A stretch of DNA of 64,000 nt from Ignavibacteria bacterium. GTDB taxonomy: Bacteria; Bacteroidota; Ignavibacteria; Kapaibacteriales; UBA961. Positions 17,965-26,331 of the stretch are shown piece after piece; the first letter of the stretch is position 1; the number at the start of each line of letters is the position of its first letter. The position numbers and the translations under genes are program-made. Under the pieces are notes generated by a model. The model ran no database searches. It was not told the origin of the DNA and saw only the letters and a program-made list of their open reading frames with translations. The DNA is taken from assembly GCA_016720145.1 (NCBI GenBank), contig JADJXV010000028.1, forward strand, positions 1-64,000, written 5' to 3'.

Positions 17965-19668
17965 ATGAAATGGATATTTGCCCTGTTTGCCGTATTACTA
18001 CCGGCGACCGGTTATGCACAATCGAATTTTGAAAAAGCTAAACAGTTCTCCACTGAAAGGGACTATTTACAAGCCTACAATTTTGCTTTACCTGCTGTAA
18101 AAGAAGCACCTAAAAATGTCGAAGTATTACTGCTCGCCGGTGAAATTTATCTTGAAATGGAAAAGGTTGATTCTGCTGTTCAGTTCTTGGCAAGAGCTGA
18201 AGATATCGATAACTCTACAAACGTTATTCGCAAATATGCCAAAGCATTAGCACGAGCAGGTAAATTTCAAGATGCTGTGAAATATGCAAAAAAAGCTATT
18301 AAAAAAGATGAGAAAGATGCCTATAATCAACTTGCTCTCGCCGATGTTTATCTAAAAGCAGACTCCCTCAAGCAAGCCGAAATGACGATTATTGTTGCCA
18401 AAGAACTCAACAAAAAAATTCCTGATGGATTTGTAGCATTAGGAGATTTGTATTACGCACAGAAAGTGTATGAGCTTGCTCGAATGAACTATGAAGAAGC
18501 GCTGTTGTTAGATTCCACCCTGCTTGATGCCCGAATTAAGCTTGCTACCAGCTATTATAAGCTCGCCAATGCCGAACCCGATAAAGACCTCTCTAATGAA
18601 CTCTTTAGCAGATCGCTGAAAGAATGGAACCGAATTACTAAAGAAGACCCGAAAAACGCAAGCGCTTTCTATGAACAAGGTAAAATATTTTATCTTGCCG
18701 ATAAATATGGAGAAGCAGCTAAGTCATTTTATCAATACACGTTATTGAGACCTGAGGGTTGGCTTGGAATGTGGTATCTTGCTCAATCTTCATTTAAAAT
18801 TGGTCAATATGATTCTGCTGTAAAGCAACTCGAGATTGTCAAATTGAAGATTGATACGGTGAATGAACGTGCGACCTTACTACTTGCTCAAAGTCAATTT
18901 GAACTGAAAAAATATAAAGAATCAGCTGCAAATTTTGCTATTGCTCAGAAATTTTCTGTGACCAATCCTGCCATTAAAATAGATGCATTAGACATGGAAA
19001 GATGGGGGAGAGCAGCAATTTTATCCGGTGATACCGCCACAGCATTTCAAAATTTCAAAACGGTGATTGACAATAGCGATGGCAAAAAATGCAGCTTGAT
19101 GTATAGCTATGCATATTTGCTGAAAGAAAAGAAAATGTATGATGAGTCGATTCAAGTTTATCGCAAACGTATCGCTGCATGTAATGATAGTATGAGTATT
19201 AAGTCAAGATTATTCATTGGGTTAAATTATTATTCCTATAACAAGCCAGACTCAGCGGTCATCGCTTTGCAAGAATTTATACAATTAGATCCAAACAATT
19301 TATACGGCCGAATAATGCTGTCTAACAGTTTCGCCGCGCTCAAGCTAACGGATTCTTCTAAAAAAACGTTATTAGATGCTTTTGAAATTGGCAAACAAAA
19401 CCCGGCGACAAGTAAAAGAGATTTGGAAAATGTACTCGGTGAAATATGTAGAATATATCTCGATGCGAAAGACTATACCAACCTTTTGAAATACGCAAAA
19501 ACATGGTCAGAGCTTAATCCGGAATCACCAACTGCCTTTATTTATATAGCAGTATCCTATCAAGGGAATGCCGATAAAGATAATGCTTGTAAAAATTACC
19601 GTGAAGTGCTCAAGCGAGACAAAGAAAATAAAGTCGCCAAACAGAATATGAAAGCCCTCGGCTGTTAA
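17965..19668 (+). CDS. Long exported TPR protein
   Basis: I take the ATG at 17965, which follows AAGGAAAAG; the earlier in-frame ATG at 17941 would put charged residues before the signal peptide. The 567-residue product has a signal peptide (WIFALFAVLLPATGYAQ) and then TPR repeats to the end, with recognisable units such as YLQAYNFALPAVKEAPKN, FQDAVKYAKKAIKKDEKDAY, YGEAAKSFYQYTLLRPEG and PDSAVIALQEFIQLDPNN. The N-terminal 150 residues resemble the TPR half of the preceding TPR-TonB gene, so the two are likely paralogues and this one lacks the TonB domain. It is probably a periplasmic or outer-membrane scaffold. Confidence 0.88.
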   Translation: MKWIFALFAVLLPATGYAQSNFEKAKQFSTERDYLQAYNFALPAVKEAPKNVEVLLLAGEIYLEMEKVDSAVQFLARAEDIDNSTNVIRKYAKALARAGKFQDAVKYAKKAIKKDEKDAYNQLALADVYLKADSLKQAEMTIIVAKELNKKIPDGFVALGDLYYAQKVYELARMNYEEALLLDSTLLDARIKLATSYYKLANAEPDKDLSNELFSRSLKEWNRITKEDPKNASAFYEQGKIFYLADKYGEAAKSFYQYTLLRPEGWLGMWYLAQSSFKIGQYDSAVKQLEIVKLKIDTVNERATLLLAQSQFELKKYKESAANFAIAQKFSVTNPAIKIDALDMERWGRAAILSGDTATAFQNFKTVIDNSDGKKCSLMYSYAYLLKEKKMYDESIQVYRKRIAACNDSMSIKSRLFIGLNYYSYNKPDSAVIALQEFIQLDPNNLYGRIMLSNSFAALKLTDSSKKTLLDAFEIGKQNPATSKRDLENVLGEICRIYLDAKDYTNLLKYAKTWSELNPESPTAFIYIAVSYQGNADKDNACKNYREVLKRDKENKVAKQNMKALGC

Positions 19669-19696
19669 TTTATTAATAATTTTTTATGGAATCAGA

Positions 19697-20428
19697 ATGC
19701 TCAACATACTAGCCAGCATAGCACTTATGCTTGGAATGTCACTTTCGGTTACGGCTCAGGTCGGTGTCACTGCACTCATTAGGACGACGTTGATAAATGC
19801 AAAAACAAACGCGCCACTTCAAGTAAAATATGAGATAATATCTTCAGGCAACTTAGGTGTCACACCTAAAACTATCGGCAAAACAAACAGCGAAGGTAAA
19901 TTTGAAAATATATTCAAACCCGGTGAAACGTATACTATTTATTGCAAACCCACTGATGGTGTTGCAGCTCCCTATACGTTCTCTGTACCCGCAAGTACTG
20001 AATATTATGAAATTGGACAGACTCTACCCATCAGAATACTCAAGCAAGGCGATGCAATCGGCGAATGGACACTTTTTGGTGCAGGTAAGTCAACGCTTTC
20101 TTCGGAAAAAGAACTTGAAGGAGTGTTAACCCTCGTTCGTGGAAATAGGGGTGTTGCTGTGACAATAAACATAAGCGACGATATGCCTGTAGCTACAAAA
20201 GGAAAACCAAAAAAAGCTAAGAAACCAACTAAAAAATCCAAAAATGCTCCACCTGTACCGGTAGTAAATATCCTAACAGATAGAATAAATGCAATTACTG
20301 CATATTGTACTCAGCAATCAACACCGGAAATGCTCAAACGTATCACTATTCAAGCGTCAGGAACACCCGCCGGGAAAACTGATGTTTCAGTCTTAGTAAG
20401 GGATTTTAAAAACTTCGGAATGGACTAA
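19697..20428 (+). CDS. Exported protein of unknown function
   Basis: A 243-residue protein beginning with a signal peptide (LNILASIALMLGMSLSVTAQ). The next 90 residues (TTLINAKTNAPLQVKYEIIS, TNSEGKFENIFKPGETYTIY) look like a beta-sandwich of the carboxypeptidase-regulatory or OmpA-associated kind. A lysine-rich linker (KGKPKKAKKPTKKSKNAPP, about 170-188) precedes a short C-terminal segment (NRINAITAYCTQ-like, ITIQASGTPAGKTDVSVLV) that could be a degenerate OmpA-like end. It follows the TPR gene by 28 bases and is followed by a clear terminator, so it is the last gene of the block. Confidence 0.75.
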   Translation: MLNILASIALMLGMSLSVTAQVGVTALIRTTLINAKTNAPLQVKYEIISSGNLGVTPKTIGKTNSEGKFENIFKPGETYTIYCKPTDGVAAPYTFSVPASTEYYEIGQTLPIRILKQGDAIGEWTLFGAGKSTLSSEKELEGVLTLVRGNRGVAVTINISDDMPVATKGKPKKAKKPTKKSKNAPPVPVVNILTDRINAITAYCTQQSTPEMLKRITIQASGTPAGKTDVSVLVRDFKNFGMD

Positions 20429-20454
20429 GCGTTTCAATTACAATAGAATACAAA

Positions 20455-20478
20455 GCCCGCCAAATTGGCGGGCTTTTT
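20455..20478 (+). terminator. Intrinsic terminator at the end of the tonB/TPR block
   Basis: GCCCGCC AAATT GGCGGGC hairpin followed by TTTTTTG, 27 bases past the stop at 20428. Strong GC stem with a U tract on the plus strand. Confidence 0.88.
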
Positions 20479-20774
20479 TGTATTTACTATGGAGCGGGAA
20501 CCAATACCTTATCATAAAATTCTACTTTGAACTGTAGTCTAATTAAAAAGCTCAAGTCATATCTATTAAGACAATCGATCGAAGAATTGGCTAATCAAAC
20601 CTAGATGTTTCTATTCTCCACGATCACTTCGAAACAAATATTGAGTATTTACTGAGAGCTGCAATATTCTTTGTGAATATGAGAGATTTGAATTGAGCTA
20701 CTCACGTTAATTCTACAATCATATTCCAAGATGTTATTTGAACAGTATATTCATTGATTCTAATTATCAGCTAC
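20479..20774. other. Intergenic region, nothing recognised
   Basis: About 300 AT-rich bases between two converging terminators. I see no gene, RNA or repeat in it. Confidence 0.5.
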
Positions 20775-20808
20775 ATAAAAAAAGGCGTTCCATGAAGAAC
20801 GCCTTTTG
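20775..20808 (-). terminator. Terminator after the glycosyltransferase gene
   Basis: AAGGCGTTC/GAACGCCTT hairpin with a five-base loop, flanked by A on the left and T on the right, so it can work in both directions. It lies 25 bases beyond the minus-strand stop at 20833. Confidence 0.8.
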
Positions 20809-20832
20809 TATATCTATATATTAGATAACTAC

Positions 20833-22287
20833 TTACCTGCCAACTAACGCGTGGCGTAATGAAAGCGCTCCTACTGTGCCAAAGCCTGCAAGGAACATCA
20901 ACTGAAATGGAATAGCGGATATTTCTAAATAATAAATCGAGGTAACTATACCAAAAACAAAGTACAAGGTAAAGAGAAGTTCGATAATGACCGCACCGCC
21001 AATTTTACGTTGGACGTATTTTTTCTTTTGCCATGAGTCACCGCTCTCGACAATTTGATACTTTGGCGTTCGCTTAAATTCTGATTTCTTACCAAACAAA
21101 GCTTCAAAAACTGCTTTCGTATTATTGACGGCAAAGCCCATGCTACCTGCCATAAACACCGGAAAAAGCATCAAGCGTCGTCGCCAATCAAGATGAATCG
21201 CTCGCTGTGCGTACAAGTAGAACAAAAAAGTACTAATCGACGCAAGGACGAATATTGACATAAGAGTAAAGTACTTATCAAATCCACCGACTTCGTTTTT
21301 GATAATCACAAGCGGAATATTTAGCATTGCAACGAGCAAAATGAACGGGAATACAATATTGCTTGTAAGGTGCACCGTGCATTCAAGCTTGACTTTGAGG
21401 GAAAGACTTGATTTCCATACATTTGGGAGGAGTTTCTTTGCTGTTTCGACGGCGCCTTTGGTCCAGCGGAACTGTTGCGTCTTGAGAGCGTTTATATCAG
21501 CGGGAAGCTCAGCAGGTGAGGTAACATCATTCAAAAACACGAATCTCCATCCACGTAACTGTGCTCGATAGCTGAGATCCAAATCTTCTGCGAGAGTATC
21601 TGCATGCCAGTTACCGGCATCGACGATACAGGACTTGCGCCATACTCCGGCTGTACCATTGAAATTAATAAAGAATCCTGCTTTGTTGCGCACTTGCTGT
21701 TCGATAACGAAATGACCATCCAATGCAAGTGCTTGAGCGCGTGTGAGAAACGAATATTCTTCGTTCAAATGTTCCCAACGAGTCTGCACCATTCCAACTT
21801 CACCGGACTGAAAATGCGGAATAGTTTTCTGTAAAAAGTCTGTATTCGGTACAAAATCTGCATCGAATATTGCCACGAATTCACCTTTGGCTTTTTCGAG
21901 TCCTGCCTTTAACGCACCTGCTTTATAGCCACTTCGGTCAATACGATGAATATGGGTAATGTCAAATCCTGCATCGACAAATTCTTTGACCAAACGGCGT
22001 GAAACTTCTACTGTTTCATCAGTAGAATCATCGAGAAGCTGTATCTCAAGCTTTTCTTTAGGATAATCAATTTCACACACTGCACGCACAAGCCGCTCAA
22101 TGACATACACCTCGTTGAACACGGGGAGCTGTATAGTTACCAGCGGAAAATCATTGACGATTGGTGGAACAGAATGGACAAATTTGGATGTTTTATGGTA
22201 ATAATAAATCATTACCAATCCATGAAGTCCGAAAGCGAAGAGAATACTAAGAGAGAGGAAATAAATAAGAAGTATAGAACTTTCCAT
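20833..22287 (-). CDS. Family 2 glycosyltransferase, cellulose synthase-like
   Basis: A 484-residue membrane glycosyltransferase. One membrane helix opens the protein (LLIYFLSLSILFAFGLHGLV), followed by a GT2 domain with VTIQLPVFNE, the DDSTDET nucleotide site, AIFDADFVP, the TLAEDLDLSYRAQLRGW acceptor Asp and the QQFRWTKGA motif (Q-x-x-R-W) of processive enzymes. Four or five membrane segments follow (VFPFILLVAMLNIPLVII, SIFVLASISTFLFYLYA and others). This layout matches beta-glycan synthases of the BcsA/CsbB-like group that make an exopolysaccharide or lipid-linked sugar; substrate cannot be told. There are no PilZ or export genes nearby. Confidence 0.9.
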   Translation of the reverse strand: MESSILLIYFLSLSILFAFGLHGLVMIYYYHKTSKFVHSVPPIVNDFPLVTIQLPVFNEVYVIERLVRAVCEIDYPKEKLEIQLLDDSTDETVEVSRRLVKEFVDAGFDITHIHRIDRSGYKAGALKAGLEKAKGEFVAIFDADFVPNTDFLQKTIPHFQSGEVGMVQTRWEHLNEEYSFLTRAQALALDGHFVIEQQVRNKAGFFINFNGTAGVWRKSCIVDAGNWHADTLAEDLDLSYRAQLRGWRFVFLNDVTSPAELPADINALKTQQFRWTKGAVETAKKLLPNVWKSSLSLKVKLECTVHLTSNIVFPFILLVAMLNIPLVIIKNEVGGFDKYFTLMSIFVLASISTFLFYLYAQRAIHLDWRRRLMLFPVFMAGSMGFAVNNTKAVFEALFGKKSEFKRTPKYQIVESGDSWQKKKYVQRKIGGAVIIELLFTLYFVFGIVTSIYYLEISAIPFQLMFLAGFGTVGALSLRHALVGR

Positions 22288-22353
22288 TCGTTAAACGCTA
22301 GCCCCTCAAGAATTGAATTAAAAAATATAAATTATAAGCAAAATAATAGACTA

Positions 22354-22905
22354 TTACCAGCCCGAAACTACTGCCGTCAATAAATCATCACTGAGCTGTT
22401 TTAATGCCTTCGTAATTCCTGCATCTCGACCTACTTGACCCTCAGCTACAGCATAAATCTGAAAATTCGACAAGGTACGTTTCCAGATTGATTTTTTCTT
22501 AACACCATCGAAATACTCGGCTTCTATTGCTACCGTTACCTTACGCTCTCGTTCGAGCTCGCCACTGCCGACTGTGACAGTCGCATCATTGATCGAAGAT
22601 ATCGCTGCTGTCAGCTTGGCGTCTCCTCCGGTCTCCTTGAGTGTAAAGGAGTTATCCTTTCGAAATCTATCAATGATCTGTTCGGTAAGATACTCTCTGA
22701 AACGTGGATTACCAAAGCCACTATTGTCACCTGCCTGAGAAATAGATAACGTCTGCAAATGCTCCGGAATCGTTCCACCCGTAAAAGAATAGCAACCCGA
22801 CAATAACTGGACTGTTATCAAAACGCAAAATACGGAAAGTCTGCAATAATCTCGATTACTTAAAAATGAGAAGAAATTAACCTTATTCAATTTTGTATGT
22901 ATCAT
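22354..22905 (-). CDS. lptE: LptE-family LPS assembly lipoprotein
   Basis: A 183-residue lipoprotein with a late lipobox (VQLLSGC, Cys38). The mature start CYSFTGGTIPEHLQTLSIS is typical of Bacteroidota LptE, which sits inside the LptD barrel and helps insert lipopolysaccharide into the outer membrane. The middle (FREYLTEQIIDRFRKDNSFT, AAISSINDATVTVGSGE) and the end (LKQLSDDLLTAVVSGW) match the family pattern. The ATG overlaps the stop of the upstream hydrolase gene as ATGA, so it is translationally coupled to it. The long segment before the lipobox is unusual but the coupling supports this start. Confidence 0.88.
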   Translation of the reverse strand: MIHTKLNKVNFFSFLSNRDYCRLSVFCVLITVQLLSGCYSFTGGTIPEHLQTLSISQAGDNSGFGNPRFREYLTEQIIDRFRKDNSFTLKETGGDAKLTAAISSINDATVTVGSGELERERKVTVAIEAEYFDGVKKKSIWKRTLSNFQIYAVAEGQVGRDAGITKALKQLSDDLLTAVVSGW

Positions 22906-23582
22906 ACTGAAATTCCTACTAAGTATGGATTTGAAAATCTTTCTTCACCAATTGTCGTACACTCACCATGACCGGCAAAAATTAACGTGCTGTCGGGTAA
23001 TGTGAGGAGTTCACGACCAATTGATGCAAGTAAAGTCTCAGTATCACCACCAGGTAAATCAGTACGTCCCACACTGCCTGAGAAGAGCGTATCCCCAACA
23101 ATAGCAAGGATATAGTCGTGACAAACAAAACACACACTACCCTCGGTATGCCCGGGAGTGTGTAGTATTTCAAACTTCCAATCACCACATTCGACGATCG
23201 CACCATGTTCGAAAAACCCTGCAGCTGTGACTCCATCAATTATAAACGGAAGCTGCCAAATTGTATGCTTATTCGGCTCTGCTAAGCGATATTCATCTGC
23301 TTTATGAATAAAAATTGGTGCTGCCGTTGCTTCCTCGAGCGATGCGGCGTCAGCAGTATGATCCCAATGAGAGTGTGTGAGCCAAATTGCATCTATTCGC
23401 ACACCGAGTTCTGCTGATTTTGAGAGGAAAAATTGGGTGGAGTCTTGTGGAACATCTATGACGACCGCTTTTTTAGTGTTTAAATCACAACATAAATATC
23501 CCCAAGTTGCAGCTATTCCGGATTCTATACCGTATAGGACAAGATGGGGAACAGAGGGGAGCTTATATTCAATAATATTCAT
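22902..23582 (-). CDS. MBL-fold hydrolase, glyoxalase II-like
   Basis: A 226-residue cytoplasmic metallo-beta-lactamase-fold enzyme. I choose the ATG at 23582 (MNIIEYKLPSVPHLVLYGIE); an ATG 54 bases earlier runs toward the sufS stop and adds an atypical tail. The dinuclear metal site is complete: THSHWDHTAD (HxHxDH), HTPGHTEGSV, GDTLFSGSVGRTD and FAGHGECTTI. The pattern GRTDLPGGD is typical of the glyoxalase II/persulfide dioxygenase-like group, so a thioester or persulfide substrate is plausible but unproven. It lies 47 bases after sufS and is coupled to lptE. Confidence 0.9.
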   Translation of the reverse strand: MNIIEYKLPSVPHLVLYGIESGIAATWGYLCCDLNTKKAVVIDVPQDSTQFFLSKSAELGVRIDAIWLTHSHWDHTADAASLEEATAAPIFIHKADEYRLAEPNKHTIWQLPFIIDGVTAAGFFEHGAIVECGDWKFEILHTPGHTEGSVCFVCHDYILAIVGDTLFSGSVGRTDLPGGDTETLLASIGRELLTLPDSTLIFAGHGECTTIGEERFSNPYLVGISV

Positions 23583-23628
23583 ATAGTAAAGATAATTACA
23601 GAATAATTTTATAATACAATGTTGAGAA

Positions 23629-24852
23629 TTACTCAAACATAGTGATAATATTCTTCAATGCTTTGGCGAGTGAATCAATATCAGCGGTGGTGTTGTAAAA
23701 TGAAATCGAAGCACGTGTGGTAGCCGGTATCCCGAAACGTTTCATAGTTGGCTGTGTGCAGTGATGACCTGCGCGGACTGCGATACCTTCCCGGTCGAGC
23801 AAAGTACCGATGTCATGTGGGTGAATACCGTCTATGACAAACGATACAACACTGGATTTATCAGAAGCTGTACCAATAATATGGAGCTGTTTTATCTTTG
23901 AAAGTGTCTCTGTCGCATAATTCAACAGCTCTTTTTCATAGGACTCAATAGCATCTAATCCAATAGATTGTAGATATGTTATAGCAGTACCAAGCCCGAT
24001 GACACCAGCTATGTCCGGTGTGCCGGCTTCGAATTTATGGGGGAGATCGTTATAGGTAGTTTTGTCAAAGCTAACAGAGAGTATCATATCTCCGCCGCCT
24101 TGATACGGTTTCATTTTTTCAAGGAGTGCACGCTTACCATACAACACTCCAATACCGGTCGGAGCATAGAGTTTGTGACCGGAAAATGCATAAAAATCAC
24201 AATCCAAATCCTGTACATCGACCGATATATGCTGCACTGCCTGCGCGCCGTCGAGAAGAACGGGAATACCACGCTCATGAGCCATCTCGACCATTAGCTT
24301 GACAGGGTTGATCGTGCCGAGCGAGTTTGAAACATGGACAATTGACACTATTTTGGTGCGGTCGGTGAGTAATTTTTGATACTCCTCAAGAATAATTTCA
24401 CCGGCATCATTGATAGGAATTACTCGTAAAATCGCGCCTGTTTCTTCACACAACATTTGCCACGGAACTATATTTGAATGGTGTTCCATAGTGGAAATGA
24501 GTATTTCATCGCCTGCACCAATATTCGCTTTACCATAGCTTGAGGCGACAAGATTCACCGATTCAGTAGTGCCACGTGTAAATATTATCTCCTTGATACT
24601 TGAAGCATTTATAAATTTTTGGACGGTTTTACGTGAAGTCTCGTACGCATCGGTCGCCTGCTGACTTAAGTAATGAACGCCGCGGTGAATATTACTGTTA
24701 ATCGTCGAATAGTACCTCGACACAGCATCAATTACTACCTGCGGCTTTTGTGTAGTGGCAGCATTATCCAGATACACAAGTGGTTTACCGTAGATGCTTT
24801 GATGTAATATCGGGAAATCCTGTCTAAGCAGTTGGTTGTTGAGAGTGTTCAT
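23629..24852 (-). CDS. sufS: Cysteine desulfurase SufS
   Basis: A 407-residue PLP enzyme that takes sulfur from cysteine for Fe-S cluster assembly. It has the N-terminal substrate loop (YLDNAATTQKPQVVIDAVSR), the His of TMEHHSNIVPWQ, the PLP lysine in AFSGHKLYAPTG and the active Cys in AVRAGHHCTQPTMKRFG, with the short loop that marks the SufS/group II type. Length and motifs are normal. It follows sufD by 97 bases on the same strand. No sufE or sufU is visible nearby, nor sufB or sufC. Confidence 0.96.
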   Translation of the reverse strand: MNTLNNQLLRQDFPILHQSIYGKPLVYLDNAATTQKPQVVIDAVSRYYSTINSNIHRGVHYLSQQATDAYETSRKTVQKFINASSIKEIIFTRGTTESVNLVASSYGKANIGAGDEILISTMEHHSNIVPWQMLCEETGAILRVIPINDAGEIILEEYQKLLTDRTKIVSIVHVSNSLGTINPVKLMVEMAHERGIPVLLDGAQAVQHISVDVQDLDCDFYAFSGHKLYAPTGIGVLYGKRALLEKMKPYQGGGDMILSVSFDKTTYNDLPHKFEAGTPDIAGVIGLGTAITYLQSIGLDAIESYEKELLNYATETLSKIKQLHIIGTASDKSSVVSFVIDGIHPHDIGTLLDREGIAVRAGHHCTQPTMKRFGIPATTRASISFYNTTADIDSLAKALKNIITMFE

Positions 24853-24949
24853 TCGGGGACAATTGTGGGTATATCAAAAAATCAATTATGCAACTATCTG
24901 AATATTCAATTAGTTGAATGTATGCTAACGGTGCGTCATCACAGTTAAA

Positions 24950-26296
24950 TTACGCTGCACTTGCAAATACATCTTCCTCGTTGTCATGCAATCGCTCTGC
25001 TATAATATGATCAAGTGTAGTCCGGAGAGGTGCGATCGAAATTTTCTCAAGAACATCTGCTGCAAATGCATGAAGCAATAATGCGCGCGCTTTTTCGGCA
25101 GAAATTCCACGTGAACGCATGTAGAAGAGGGCTTCTTCATCTAATTGACCGCTCGTCGCTCCGTGCGAACACTTCACATCATCGGCAAAAATTTCGAGCT
25201 GTGGTTTGGTATTGATGGTCGCGGTGTCGGAAAGGAGAATCGTTTTGTTGGACTGATAGGCATTCGTCTTTTGTGCATCTTCACGCACGATAATTTTACC
25301 GTTAAAGACGCCTGTCGATCTCTCATCAAGGATGTATTTGTAGAGTTCATTGCTTTGGCAATGTGGTGTAGCATGGTCAGCAAGTGTGTGATTATCAATG
25401 AGTTGACGTTTGCTCCCAAGTACTAACCCATAGTAATTAGCGACGGAGTTCTCCCCGCCAAGGACTGATGAATGGTTGTTCCGAATAAACGCCCCGCCGA
25501 GCGATACCGTAACCGCAGAATACGTACTGTCACGCTCCTGCTTCACAAAAGTACTCTGCACCGAGTACGCAGTATCGCAGTCATTTTGAATAATATACTG
25601 ACGCAAATTGGCATTTTCGCCGACAGTAATATTCACAACTGAATTCGTAAATCCGGCATTCGTGCCAACCGTATGTGCAGAATGAATAATTGTCGCCGAA
25701 CTGCTCCGACCGCAAGATATAATGTGAAGAGGATGTACCATCACAGGACTCGTACTTGAGTCAGTTATCATCATAACATGTATAGGTTTATCTAAAATGG
25801 CACCATTGGGAATTGAAATGAATGCTCCATCATGAGTCAGTGCTGCATTAAGCGCCGTAAATGCTTCATTTTTCGCAGCTTCTTGGGTGAAGTGTTCTGT
25901 AAGAGAGTCGGGTGATTCTTGAAGAATTGTGGCAATATTTCCTATCGAAACATCATCATGCAGAGTATGAATGTTTGATAGTTTGGGAGCATAGATGCCA
26001 TTGACGAATACGAGTATATGTGCGTCAATTCCTTGTATTGTAAAAGGATTGATATCTTCGGGAGTTATCGAAGACGTCATACCACTACCAAGAGCGAACG
26101 GAAGTGCAATTGCCGACATGATATTAGCATACTTCCACTCTTCATTGCGAATAGTGGGGAAGCCAAGCTCTTGAAAACGTTGCATTGACTCTCGCCGTAA
26201 GATATTTAACGGTGTTTCACGGGTGCCATTGAGCGATAATTCACGGTGTGAAAATTCTGAAAGTAGGCGTTGTTTGAGGTCTGGATTGTCGGACAT
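24950..26296 (-). CDS. sufD: Fe-S cluster assembly protein SufD
   Basis: A 448-residue member of the SufB/SufD beta-helix family, called SufD by length and position before sufS. It starts with a helical domain (ESMQRFQELGFPTIRNEEWK), passes through the beta-helix (DHATPHCQSNELYKYILDER, AQKTNAYQSNKTILLSDTA) and ends with the conserved DVKCSHGATSGQLDEEALFY block. In SufB2C2D2 or SufBC2D it works with SufB and the ATPase SufC as the cluster scaffold. Neither sufB nor sufC is in the window, although they usually sit directly upstream, so this is a split suf locus. Confidence 0.95.
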   Translation of the reverse strand: MSDNPDLKQRLLSEFSHRELSLNGTRETPLNILRRESMQRFQELGFPTIRNEEWKYANIMSAIALPFALGSGMTSSITPEDINPFTIQGIDAHILVFVNGIYAPKLSNIHTLHDDVSIGNIATILQESPDSLTEHFTQEAAKNEAFTALNAALTHDGAFISIPNGAILDKPIHVMMITDSSTSPVMVHPLHIISCGRSSSATIIHSAHTVGTNAGFTNSVVNITVGENANLRQYIIQNDCDTAYSVQSTFVKQERDSTYSAVTVSLGGAFIRNNHSSVLGGENSVANYYGLVLGSKRQLIDNHTLADHATPHCQSNELYKYILDERSTGVFNGKIIVREDAQKTNAYQSNKTILLSDTATINTKPQLEIFADDVKCSHGATSGQLDEEALFYMRSRGISAEKARALLLHAFAADVLEKISIAPLRTTLDHIIAERLHDNEEDVFASAA

Positions 26297-26331
26297 TGTT
26301 CTCTGTAGGAATAAATAAATTCTAAATTAAC

